Shown here in pieces: positions 1 through 12,300 of a stretch of 64,000 bases of DNA. The notes beneath the pieces are model-generated. The model searched no databases and had not been told where the DNA came from. It saw nothing but the letters and a program-made list of their open reading frames with translations. This DNA comes from Sipunculus nudus (taxonomy: Eukaryota; Annelida; Sipuncula; Golfingiida; Sipunculidae): NCBI GenBank assembly GCA_026874595.1, contig CM049306.1:40858019-40922018 (forward strand), read 5' to 3'. Each line of letters opens with the position of its first letter. Position 1 is the stretch's first letter. A program made the translations under genes and the position numbers.

Positions 1-2867
1 AAGACGTTTGGATTTTTTTCTTATATCTTCATCCCTTCAGTCCTTTACCAAGACTTGTAACATAATTCCAGCAGTCGGAACAGATCATTCTGCTGTAATC
101 CTTCGTTTGATTTCACATTCACATGAGCGTCATGGCCCTTCATTTTGGAAGTTCAATAATTTGTTGATTGAAGATAAAGATTATATTAAAAGTTTTGAAA
201 GCTCTAAAAAATATGAAAAATAATAAAGTGCCAGGTAATGATGGTTTGACAAAAGAATTTTATGTTGGAATTTTCCCATTGATTGGTGATATGTTGGTAA
301 ACAGTATAAATGCCGCATATGACAAAGGAAAATTAAGTGTCAGTCAGGGTCAGGCTGTTATAACTCTCTTGGAGAAAAACGGTAAGGATGCAAGGTTGAT
401 AAAATCATGGCGGCCAATTAGTCTTCTCAATGTTGATGTCAAAATAATTAGTAAAATTCTAGTTCAGAGAATGATTGGTTTGTTACCGCACATTATCCAT
501 ACTGATCAGAGTGCATTTGTGAAAAATAGATTCATTGGTGAGCCTTTACGTTTGATTTCTGATGTGTTATATTATTCAGATACCCAGAATATGGAAGGTA
601 TTATGTTTGGGGCAGATCTTGAGTCTGCATTTGATAATTTAAGCCATGAATTCATGTTTGCAGTTTTAGAAAAGTATGGCTTTGGTCAGTCTTTCATTAA
701 GTGGGTTAAACTGTTACATAACAATGTCCAGAGTACTGTGGTTAATAATGGATTCAGTACAACTTATTTTACACTGACCAGAGGAACACGGCAGGGAGAC
801 CCCCTGGCCCCCTACTTATTTATCATGTCTGTAGAGGTAAAAGGAATAAAGATAAAGAATATAGAAATAAAAATGTGTATGTATGCGGATGATATTACTC
901 TGTTTTTAAAGGATTTAAATTCACTGCGAAGAGTCATGACCATTTTTGATATATATGCTACATTTTCATCACTGAAGATGAATGTGGGGAAATCGGAAGT
1001 GTCATGGATTGGCAAATGGAAAAACAAAGCAGATGATCCATTTAATTTAAACTGGATAAATTTAGTTAATAGTTCTATGAAGATATTAGGGGTGCACTTT
1101 ACATATAATGATAAATTATCATATGAGCTTAATTTTTATAGGGCTTTGTCAAATTTGAAGAATGTTCTAAATCTGTGGAGAGGAAGACAATTAACTATAT
1201 ATGGCAGATTAGAGGTAGTAAGATCATTAGCAGTTTCTAAAATACTGTATATTATGAATATGCTCGACCCCCCAAAGGGATTTATGCAAGAGGTTCAAGA
1301 AATAATTAAGAGATTCACTTGGAAAAACAAACGAGCTAAGGTGAAATTTAGTACAGCAGTGGGTATGTATGAAGATGGAGGATTAAAATTACCACACATA
1401 GAGATGAGATACAAGACCCAACGAGTAATTTGGGTAGTTAATTTATTAAACAAGTTTAATGGAACTGTTAAAATTCTCTTGAATGCAATGTGTAGTAATG
1501 TAGGTGGATTACAATGCATTCATAAAGACTTTGATATCAACTGTCTTTCAAAGGATTGTGCACCATTTTATATATCTTGCTTTAAGGAATGGATTTTATA
1601 TTGGAAATGTACATTAATAGAGAAGGATGTCAGATGTCAATTTATTTGGAATAATCGAAACATATTGATTGATGGGTATTCTGTGTTTAATCCTACTCTA
1701 TTTAAAATGAATGTTCAATATATTAATGACATGTTAGATTGTGATAGTAACTTTAAAACAATGGAACAAATTGTTAAGGATTATTCAGTTACTCGAAAGG
1801 ATTTATTGTGTCTTCAATGGAACAGCCTTATTAGTGCAATACCGAAGAAATGGAAAAGAAAAATAAAAGATGGACTTGTTTCAGATATGGTGCCTGATAA
1901 TATTTTAGATTTGTCAAAACTGAACAGTCGTTCGGTGTACAAAGCACTTATCAATACAATTTATCAGGTACCGACAAATAGTACTATACTTGGTGATATT
2001 GGATATAGCAATTGGCACAATGTTTATGAAAATGTCTATCAATGTACTCTTGATACTTACCTACGTGAATTTCAATTTAAGATTATTAACAATTATCTTC
2101 CTGTAAATAAGAATCTTTTTAGATGGAAATTGATAGACAGCCCAAGATGTAGTTATTGTTTTATTTATAATGAGTCAGTAAGTCATCTGTTCTACTATTG
2201 TCATACAACAAAAAACCTTTATATCAGGTTGAAAAAATGGATTGAAAGTACAGGCTATATTTTACCGGAGTTTACGAAATCAAATATTATGTATGGTCAG
2301 TTGCTGGATAGTAGTAACAGTAGGCTTAATAATACAATTTTTCTCATTTTCAAAATATGTAGTATTCCTTAAAAGGGAAACTGATAACCCTAATTTGTTA
2401 GAAATTATAAAGTTCAAGCTAAAAGAGGTGTATAAAATCAAATATCTCTTGGCCTTCAGGAAGGGAAAACTGAATGTACATATGGAAAAATGGTCACAAA
2501 TTATGGACAAAATCTCAACATAATTCTAACCACGATGTATGTGTCTTGTTCTAGTGTTTATTTAATTTTATTTTTTTTTAAGTGCATATGTCTCATGTAA
2601 AGAGCTCACTTTCATGTGTACTCTATTTGTCATTTAGAAAGGTATTGGTGAACAAGCGGAGGGTGTTGATGAACTGTTCTTAACAAACATTTTCCTTTAT
2701 TCTTAACAAACATTACATTCAGAAGAATATGAAAGACTAAAATATGCACTTTTGTCTGTACCTGTACTAATTTATGTATATCGCTTATTTTGTTATGCCA
2801 TGTATGTATATGTACGTGTGTATCATCTTTTTGAATGAATATTGTAAAAAAAAAAAAAAAAATAAAA
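1..2867 (+). mobile_element. Decayed non-LTR retrotransposon (LINE), 3' portion
   Basis: The element enters from outside the window. From base 2 it reads the C-terminal end of an apurinic-type endonuclease (RRLDFFLISS, then GTDHSAV with the conserved DH). It then switches frame at about 185-205 into reverse transcriptase, implying an internal deletion of the linker. A 3' untranslated part follows, ending in 17 A residues at 2846-2862. The RT and zinc-knuckle style resembles L1/Tx1-like LINEs; the clade is an inference. It converges on the SorCS gene, ending about 250 bp beyond the SorCS stop codon. Confidence 0.88.
195..2523 (+). pseudogene. LINE reverse transcriptase ORF, frameshifted
   Basis: Open frame to a stop at 2372 with the RT blocks in order: GNDGLTKEFY, SWRPISLLN, DQSAFVKNRF, GADLESAFDNL (block A), RGTRQGDPLAPYLF (block B), MYADDITLFL (YADD block C), LKMNVGKSEV and ILGVHF. 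Near the end, CSYCFIYNESVSHLFYYC is a zinc-knuckle-like motif. An extra A in the run near 2353-2356 shifts the frame. In the next frame the C-terminus continues as YVVFLKRETDNPNLL and ends at 2521-2523. A short gap before the YADD block (EV-KGIKIKN) suggests a small internal deletion. With the linker deletion at about 185-205, this copy cannot be autonomous. Confidence 0.85.
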
Positions 2868-3113
2868 GTTTACATACACATTTTCATTTAAATTATTAAT
2901 TACACTGAGCTCCCAATGCTGGGATAAAATTTGGTAAATATATATAAACTGTCATGCATTTTACAAATCTCATCAATAGTTCTCATACAGGATTATAGCT
3001 AGACAAATCTGAGTGCTGGCTAAATTTACGGACATTGGCGAAGCAAGTGGGCCCAAGTGATTTTGGAATGTGTAAGCTTTATCCTTGCATTGTTCTATGT
3101 GTTATTACAATTT
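2524..3113. other. LINE 3' tail and SorCS 3' flank
   Basis: 2524-2867 is the LINE 3' untranslated part and poly(A). 2868-3113 is the presumed SorCS 3'UTR or flank. I see no clean AATAAA on the minus strand within 200 bp of the SorCS stop; the nearest (reverse complement of TTTATT at 2697-2702) lies inside the LINE. Confidence 0.5.
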
Positions 3114-3345
3114 TTAATGAATATTTTGGCTCTCAATTGGTTTTATTTTTGAAAACATACTTATGAGGTATAAATATAGGCAGTTTGGGGTAATAAATAA
3201 CCAAAGTTTGCTGCTAGCTGTCTTTTTTTTAAGATCATTTGTGCCGGTCAGTGGGTTGCAAATGTTAGATTTCGGCTGGTTGGCAGAAGCCCCGTCTGGG
3301 CTACCCTCGACAGGTGTGCCTATAACCCTGTTTTCATATTTGTCT
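3114..3345 (-). CDS. SorCS: SorCS exon 25: cytoplasmic tail and stop (probable)
   Basis: Residues 1019-1095. A CTATAG acceptor lets the codon split AG|A continue YYKR into DKYENRVIGTPVEGSPDGAS. The exon then runs open to a TAA at 3116-3114. The R-V-I-G motif resembles one in vertebrate SorCS1 tails, and the joined CDS stays divisible by three. The polypyrimidine tract is poor. The last 30 residues (from LWLFITPN) are hydrophobic and composition-wise look untranslated, so the true C-terminus could differ or a further small exon could lie in 3346-4010. Confidence 0.62.
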
Positions 3346-6300
3346 CTATAGCATGTTTTCCAATCTGAATGTCTAACTTTCAAGAGTTTTTCAACTGATA
3401 TCTCATGTCCTGACCTCTGAATCAAGAGTACAAGTCTAATTTTGGACAATGATCTGTCCTAGTCAAGTCCATGATCTGTGCTAGTCAAGTCCATGATCTG
3501 TCCTAGTCAAGTCCATGATCTGTCCAAGTCAAGTCCATGATCTATCCAAGTCAAATCCATGATCCATCCAAGTCAAGTCCATGATCTGTCCAAGTCAAGT
3601 CCATGATCTGTCCAAGTCAGGTCCATGATCTATCCAAGTCAGGTCCATGATCTATCCAAGTCAAGTCCATGATCTGTCCTAGTCAAGTCCATGATCTATC
3701 CTAGTCAAGTCCATGATCTATCCAAGTCAAGTCCATGATCTATCCAAGTCAAGTCCATGATCTGTCCTAGTCAAGTCCATGATCTGTCCAAGTCAAGTCC
3801 ATGATCTGTCCTAGTCCAGTCCATGATCTGTCCTAGTCAAGTCCATGATCTGTCCAAGTCAAGTCCATGATCTTTCCAAGTCAAGTCCATGATCTACCAA
3901 GTCAAGTTCATGATTTCATGTCCCTATAGAGGGGACCTGAGTTTGGACTTCAGTCTAGGTCCAAACTGGAGTCCTACATCCCTGATATGACTGCAACTGA
4001 CATATCTCACCTCTTGTAGTAAACTGCCAGGAGGATGATGATGATGACAGCTACCACCACAGCAGGCACCACGTACGCTGCTACAATCAGACCTGGCTTA
4101 CCCTGGGTGTCACCTAGAGCAAATGATAATATCACATTCAAATATCATATTTCAGTTTCAGAAACATAATAATTCATTGTTGTACAAAACTCCCAGCATG
4201 TCATGAAAATAAAACTCCCTTATTCATCCCTGGTAATTTTTTTAAGTTCTGGATAATTCTTTTGACCTTTGTGTCAAACAACAGAGCTGAAATAATCCAG
4301 TGGACATCCTGTCTATACATGAGACCAGAGATACAAGACTGACTATTTTCTCTCTTGGGTTTATCAAATTCCTGTCATTTCCATAATTTGACACATTTTT
4401 ATTTTAATTTCCCTGACTAGAAAAAAGAAAAATTAATTTCCCATGTTTAATTCATTTCTGGGATGGCTGGGAATACAGTAAAGCCTCACCTAATGACCTC
4501 AAAACACAACCAATTTTTATGAGTCCCGATTCTTTTTTGCTCTTTATATAACACCTCACTTAGACAACCACCTTGCTATCATTCTTACGACCACTTAATC
4601 AAGATCCTGACAGTGGACATAATATCATGGTTTTACTGTACTATATTCATGATGAGGGTCGCAGTCACTCAAGATGTTATTTAGGCCTCTTATCTGCAGT
4701 TATGGGTCCAATCACCACCAACCTCTCATCAGGTAGATTTGTGCCTTGGAACTGTCCTCAGAGTACTTTTGTGTTATATTTCCATGTGTTATCAAACAAT
4801 GATGGATTCTTTTCTTGCAAGCATTTCAAAAGCCTTCATGTGCTGCCATTTTATACACACTATAACCTGGATGTCTCAAATTAGATATCTGAAGTTACAC
4901 TGCAGTAACTAAAGCAGCACATACATGTGCAAACAGCTGTGTGTAAGATACATTTAAGGCCAAAATAAAAACAAGTGACCCATGGGTCATGACGCTCAGC
5001 TGACTGGGAAGAGATTCGCAAAAGGAAATTTTATCACCAGAATGGTAGTATATACCCATTCAACTGAAGCATCAAACAGATTAACCAACAGGCCAAGATT
5101 TAGTCTGTATTTATATATCTCAAAAATAGAGAAAAATGTGTAAACTTTTAAAACTAGAATACGGGTAACCGACAAGTGACTACATGTATCTGCCAAAATC
5201 GGATAGTGAGGCATGGATTGAGTGGCAAGGGGAAATAGAGTGAGGTATGTTGCATATTAGCATGGATGTCTGCAGCCTAAATGTGTATGTAGGTTGTGCC
5301 ACCTACCACAAATCCAGAAAGCTGTCCAAGTTGTATACACCTGCAAAATTTTAGGCAGAAAAGTCAAACCACTACATGTATATGAGCGATTTTTGCCCAT
5401 GGCAGACAAACAGACAAACACTGTGCAAAAATCTTTGCAGGTAACCCCTCCAGTTTTGTGTATGATAAAGACCTATGTGAGATCTAAACACATGCACAAT
5501 TTTGGCCCAATCGGTCAAATGGTTCCTGAGATATGAGCTTGGATGTGTCCAGCGTTAACTAGAATGTACGTGGCGCCACCTGCAATAAAATCAAGAAAGC
5601 TGTCCACGATGTATAAACCTGCAAAATTTTAGGCAGTTATGTCAAACCACTACAGAGAAATGAGTAATTTTAGGCCACGGCAGACTAACAGACAGACGCT
5701 GTGCAAACATTGTTACAGGTGGCGACACCATTTTTTGGGTATGTTACAGAGCTATCAAAGGGCTACATTTGTATAAATTTTATTTCCTGATCAGTTAAAC
5801 GGTTCCCGAGATATAAGCTTGGATGTCATCAGCGTGAACGTGAATGTAGGTGGCGCCACCTGTCATAAAATCAAGAAAGCTATCCTTGATGTATACACAT
5901 GACAAATTTCAGGTGAATTAGTCAATTCACTGCAGAGATATGAGTGATTTTAACCCAAGGCAGATGAACAGATGGACACTGTGCAAACATGGTTACAGGT
6001 GGCGCCACCATTTTTTGTGTATGTTATTTCATAATGATAATATCATATTTATTTGTCTAAATAAGTAAAAGCACCACATTATAAAGGAAATTGTATGATT
6101 TTATCTTCTTGAAAGAAATGTCCGAGCGGCTGAAGCTCAAAATTGATAAGTTTCTATTGAAAATCAAAATAAAAATTTTTGATGCGGGGGTTTAAAATTG
6201 ATGCCGGCGGTGCCTGAGAACCATACCTTTAATTTTTTTTGGCCTAATACACTTACTTGTTACAATGACCTGCACCTTGGTGACCTGCACCAAGCTTTGC

Positions 6301-9300
6301 TGGCCTAACCTCTGATCAATCGGGAACTTCAGAACTCCCTTGTCTGTCAGTGACTGCATCCGCTTAACAACCTGCAAGAATAACAAGCAAAAGCATGAAT
6401 CCACTGAAGCTGTATGTCCAATGCAATTCTACTGAAATTCCAGGTCTCAGATATGGATGCATGATTTGTCTAGTTTTATTGGCAACAATCTAGGTTATTT
6501 ATGTGGAAAATACAAAACTAATGTATATATGATTAAACTGAATGAACTGTCTTGCACAGTTATATCACTAGGAATCCATGAAGAGGAACAGGCTATAGGA
6601 AGGATCCTCCTTGATGGCATAACTTTTTTCAAATGATGTACTCACTTTGTACGAAATAAATATTATATACAGATACACATGACAACCTCACTAGACACTG
6701 GACAAAACTTGGATACCAAATAATATCATTTTCAGATTGAGAGAACCAATATTTCTGCTATGTGAGGATGAACCTTGATCTTTTCAAGTATTAAAAAAAA
6801 TATTACATTTTAAATACATTATGTGCAAAACACAAGTATATCTAACTTTTTCCTAACCATTTATTCACAGTTGTTTTGGTGTTGCATTGTGAAATTTAAT
6901 TAATAAGGTACCCCTATACATGTTACCTTTTAATATGCGTAAATTGCATTAGTCATGAACACCAAACAATGAAGTAAATTACTCAGCTAGCTCTGATTGG
7001 CTGAAACTCATAACCTCAGTTATAGCAGTTTAATGTATAAATCAAGAATCCTTCTGTGGGGTGCAAATAGTTTACTTTCTTCTTCCAGGGGGCTCCACTA
7101 TCTCTTAGGGGTAGGGACCAAAAATGGAACACACAGATGCCACCTGTAGTGATAATTATAAATTACTTGAACTGGCCACCGCAGCAATGGGGTGGCTGGT
7201 CATAAAGTGAACAGTGTAACAGTATAGGAGTTGCTTTTACTTGGTGTATATCTATGTAAAACCAGAATCTGACAAAATTATAGGGACCTACCTAGGTCTA
7301 GGTTTAAATCCTTACTGTCATTAGCAGACTTATAACTTTTTGCTTGACATTAGTCTTTTTTATTTTTTACCACATGATTTGAGCTTAAGGTGGCACAACT
7401 GGCAAATACCCTATATCTGAAATCAATAAATATTAAAATATTTTGTTAAAGTATCATGTGAAAACAAATGAAACGTTCAAAAGTATGAATAATATCAGAG
7501 AGAACATCATACAAGTTTAAAATAATGTATAATTTATGGCTCTATTAGGAATTTAAAACAACTTTGGATTGATGTTAGATATGTGGTGTTTGGTCACTCG
7601 TGCTACATGAAACACTAACCTGATCAACAGCAGTCTGGCTGTCAGTGAAGGCATCTGGAGGAAGGATGGACACATTTGCCCTTGTGGGTAAAGTCGGGAA
7701 AACACTCACGCTCAGTCTATTATAGTCAATACCAATCACCTGTAAATAATAATGGAAAATTAATTAATATGGCAGTCAGGTGTTCTCAGTAGCTATTAAG
7801 ATATAGATATAAACTCTTTAATAAGAATATGCCTTAACTTATTGTTAAACAGGGTTTGACATTAACATTTGTTCACATGCCTGCAGGCCGACTAAATTCT
7901 TGCACTGGTATTTGAACCAACCTGCAGGATCGAAATTCAGTGTAAAAGCAGAATGTGGCTCCAAGCCCGATCAGATAATACAAGCAGACTTAAAATCGTT
8001 CAAGAAATAGAGAAGAAGAAGCATAGTTTTGTGATGTTGAAAACAATTTGCATAATTAATAAATTTCAAAATTGTGTAGAAGTTTAAAAGCAAGCCCACA
8101 AAAAAAAAAAATCTGTCATTGCATAAAGAAGAAGCAGCATTTATGTAATTTGTGGACAAAAGCAGGATGGACAGATGGACAACAGATGTTGTGCTCATTG
8201 AGCCTATGAGCTAGAGCCACCAGTAGATTATTCTACCATATACAATAAATCAACAGATAATAATACCATAAGACCTGTATACTCTTCAACAAACAATGCG
8301 TAAGCACACTATTTTATCATAAATATTTCATTTCAATAATTTAAATGGACCTATTCACATATTAGGTACATTAAATATACATGAAATACAGTGTTTTCTC
8401 CTTAAAATATGATGTTATCTATCAACATTTTGTTCCAATACTATTTGCTTACTCTTGTACACAAGTGGTTAAAAAGTTGCACCTGGCATGATCAGAGGTG
8501 CAATATATAAATATATCAAGTGTCTCATCTGTTGGCCGAACCATGCATTTTCACAAATTAGGATTTTTAAATATTCAAACTGGTGCTTCTTCTTGTTAGG
8601 GAATTGTTGCACATGTGCAAGACCAGACCTCTGGCCATGTTGCCTTGTTATGGTAAACAAAACCAAGTTGACTTTTTTTCACTCACACACAGAACAATAA
8701 CAATGTCTAAAACATTTTTATTGGAAATACTAAGTCTTTTTGCAGAGAAGATTTTGCAAAAAAAAAACTCTTGTATTCAGCCAAAATGAATGAACAACAT
8801 GAGACAATAGACATAATGCAAATATTTATGTATCTTAACTACTAACCTCAGCGAGTCGCTTCTTTAGGATATCAGCAAATTCCACCCGCAACTGCAGGGT
8901 TGTTCGGTTCAGCAGGTCTGTGGCAGTGTTAAAGCTCAGCTGTACCAGGGCCATGTGTTCTGTTAATGCAAACAAGATACAGGTATAACAACAGGGATTA
9001 TCTTAGCCCTTAATGAAGGCCTAATCCATGCTCTTTCCCTCTTGTAAAGTTTGATTTTTACATGAAATTCCCATTAATCAGTGAAAATCAATCTTTATTT
9101 AACAGTACAAAACAATGCCCCCAACAGGAAAAAGGCCTAAAATCTTGAGAACAAAAATAATCCCTGGACTTGTCCAGCAGACATGTTAAATGTTTCAGTT
9201 AAGCTGGTTAAGCTAGTTTCTCAAGCTAATACAATATATCTAGATGTGTAAGTAACATAAAGAGCTATACCAAGAAGATAAATGAAATATTATTGTTGCT

Positions 9301-12300
9301 TGAGCAGTTGTTTGTTCATGATTAGCTACAACAATCTTATTGAAACAACTTAAAATAAATGGATTTTTTTGTAAATGTATATTGATATGTTTGCGTTAGC
9401 CAAAACTGTTTTTATGAAACTAATCTTTTATTTAAACAAAGTACATGTAGCAGTATGCAACAAACTGATACATTAACATGCATAACAAATCATTATCAAC
9501 CTTAGTGAACAGACAAACATGTTATCTCATGATTGTTACCAAAATATCATCTCTATGAAATGCTTTTAAATACAAAATCCCATAAAATTAAAATCCAACA
9601 AATTGTTCTCAATTCACAGTAATATTTGAACTTTCTATTGTTAGGAATGAGGAAAAAGACTTACCATATATGATGATTTTGGCGTTCTGGGAATGGGCAG
9701 ACACCCCGTTCAGGGCATCCAGAAACACGGTGTACTCCCCCGTCTGTTTGTATATGTGGCTAACCTGGCTGTCCCAGGTCAACACAGGCTTGGTTGATCC
9801 ACTCTGTGCAACATAAAAACAGACCATTGGATCTAGAAGCTCACAAATTTATCAAATATATTGATATCAAGCCCAATAACTCAGAGGATTTAGGTTGCAA
9901 ATAATAAAAATAAAATATAGCCTCATGGAGAAGAAGCAAAGCATTTAATATTTTTGGCATTTCTGACAATTAATAAGGTATATTAAAAAACATTTCAAAA
10001 TAGGATCACTGGGTAGCTTTTCATTTTCAGGATTACAGTAGTTTTTAAATGCAGTTATTATCACTCTTTAGTGCAAAATTATTGCATTTTACAATTAAGC
10101 AAATCTGACCAATTATTCCAGGAAAACCTGTCACCAGCCTTGGCAGTATGCTAGCTAATAAGGGTGTCTGGTGAATTGCTTGTTGACAGTGTTGTATGTA
10201 ATTAGACTGAAAGAAGCAGTTAATGCTTACTGTTGTGATGTTTTTTCATTCATTTACAACATAAACAGTGTGGTGTTACTGAATAAATACCCACTAATAC
10301 AAATGCACACAATTTCATTGAAAGGTTCACCCCCATACATTCATGTATGTTCTTTTACTGTAACATTTTCAGAAATGCCTATATTTTTTCAATAAAGTTT
10401 CATGTGAAATGGTTTCTCATTTGTTATTTATGGTAAGTATATATTCTGTTGTTATTTACATTATAATCAAATTGTTTTAAATAATTAAAAGATATAAATG
10501 TGATTACCAATGCATCAATATTATATTCAATATACATACATATAATATTTATATAAAAGAAATGTTGCTTAGAATGTGTCATATCTGTGTACATGTCTAT
10601 AATGTTATCTCTATAGTTTATAATTTTTTTTTACTGACAAACAAAATAAATTGTTAATTAATTGAACATATTAATTGTTATGTCACATGAAAAAATGCCC
10701 TAGTCTTTCAAATGAAGTTCATATTGCTGTACCATTGTACTAAATATTACTAATAATTATTCATATGTGTGATAATACTAATTTGAAAGGCTCCAAAACT
10801 TGCTTAATAAAGCCTTAAAGTGATATTTCAAGTTGTAAATAAAATAGTCATTATTGACTCATGGACCAGTACTAAGTCTAGAGGTCTGCATGGCTCAGAG
10901 ATACGTCAGATTGAAACGGATTAGCATGCAAGGATTCGGGACATCACTGTTACAATTGCATATGGCAGCGTCCATGAACTACCCATGGGTAACTTCCAGG
11001 ACTCACTAGGGCCACATCGACGGCCAGTTCTGAAACTGTCAGCCAGCTCAAGCATTACTCAAATTTTTTTTTCAGATCAGTTATCTCACATGTGGAGGGG
11101 AATTTTGACACAGGGTCTCTTGCATCATTTCACAAATGTTTTAAACAATCTAAACAATTTTTTGTTATGGTTCATCATCATTATCTTACGTTTGAACTTT
11201 GACATCAAAGTTGACCTATAATTTTGACAGATCAAAACATCCATCCACCATCTTTGTGTTGCACGAAATTGATGAGCTTCACTGAGTTTGAATGACTATT
11301 GGTTCATCTGATCGCATGGCATGAGGTTTTCCCTCCATGCATAAGAGTAATGAATGGAGCAAAAAGGGAGCTGTATTGGGACAGCCCAGCCAGGCTGGTC
11401 ACAGGTTTTGTGTGATTGCTGGTCACCAACAAGTGCAACACATCTGGCGGCATGTGACATACCTAAATTAACCATGACCATACCATACACAATACCTTCC
11501 TTGATGTTTGTAAGGATTAGGGAGGCCTAAGATCTATACAGAGAAGATCTATATCTAGGAAGAGTGCATTTTTAATTTAAAAACATTACTGGCAGTAAAC
11601 CCTTAATTCCTACATGTGACTTGTGACATTATGGGTTTTAGTGTGTACACAAAATGACAGCCCCCATGACTGGTTTAGATATTTTGCAATTTCAGGGTTT
11701 GGTGAATTCGAAGGTATGGAAATACTCAACTGACTCAAGGTTTGAATCTATATGCAGAGAGAGTGGTGGGCAGCAGACCAGTATCTTGCAAGTAGAAGCT
11801 GGAGGAACGCTCTGCCTGTGATCGCGCCCTTATCCGTAAATTATATGGCAAGATGTACTCTTGTTTTAAGGATAATAATCAGATTTATAAAGCTAGAAAT
11901 TGGGGTGTCTGATCAGAAATTCAGAAGGAGTGTCCAAAAGTGATTTTGAACATCACAGATGCATACCCCCACATTCGTGAAAGCCCTGTGAATTCCTTGT
12001 ATTTCATATTTCTACTCTTTTTATACACTGGTGAGATCGGCAAATTATGGCTACCTAAATTCAAGCATTATGAACACTTGCAAAGCACATTTATTTTCCT
12101 CACTAATTTCTGACAAATGTGTAAACAACCTAAAATCCAATCTTAAAGAAGAAAAGATGATTTCATTAAAAGAAGTATTAAAAGGTAAAAAGTAAAGGTT
12201 TAAAGTTTGATATCACAGACAATGTCAGTCCCACTTTAACAGTATGCGTTCCTAATCTTTCAGGCCTGTTTGTTTTGTACCGTAAAATCTCCACTTAAAA

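Noticed and set aside
3449-3915. CRISPR-like regular array
   Set aside because: Units are contiguous with no unique spacers, and the setting is an animal intron.
4573-4884. 103-residue plus-strand ORF in intron 23
   Set aside because: No domain, overlaps a MITE, and its composition matches surrounding intron.
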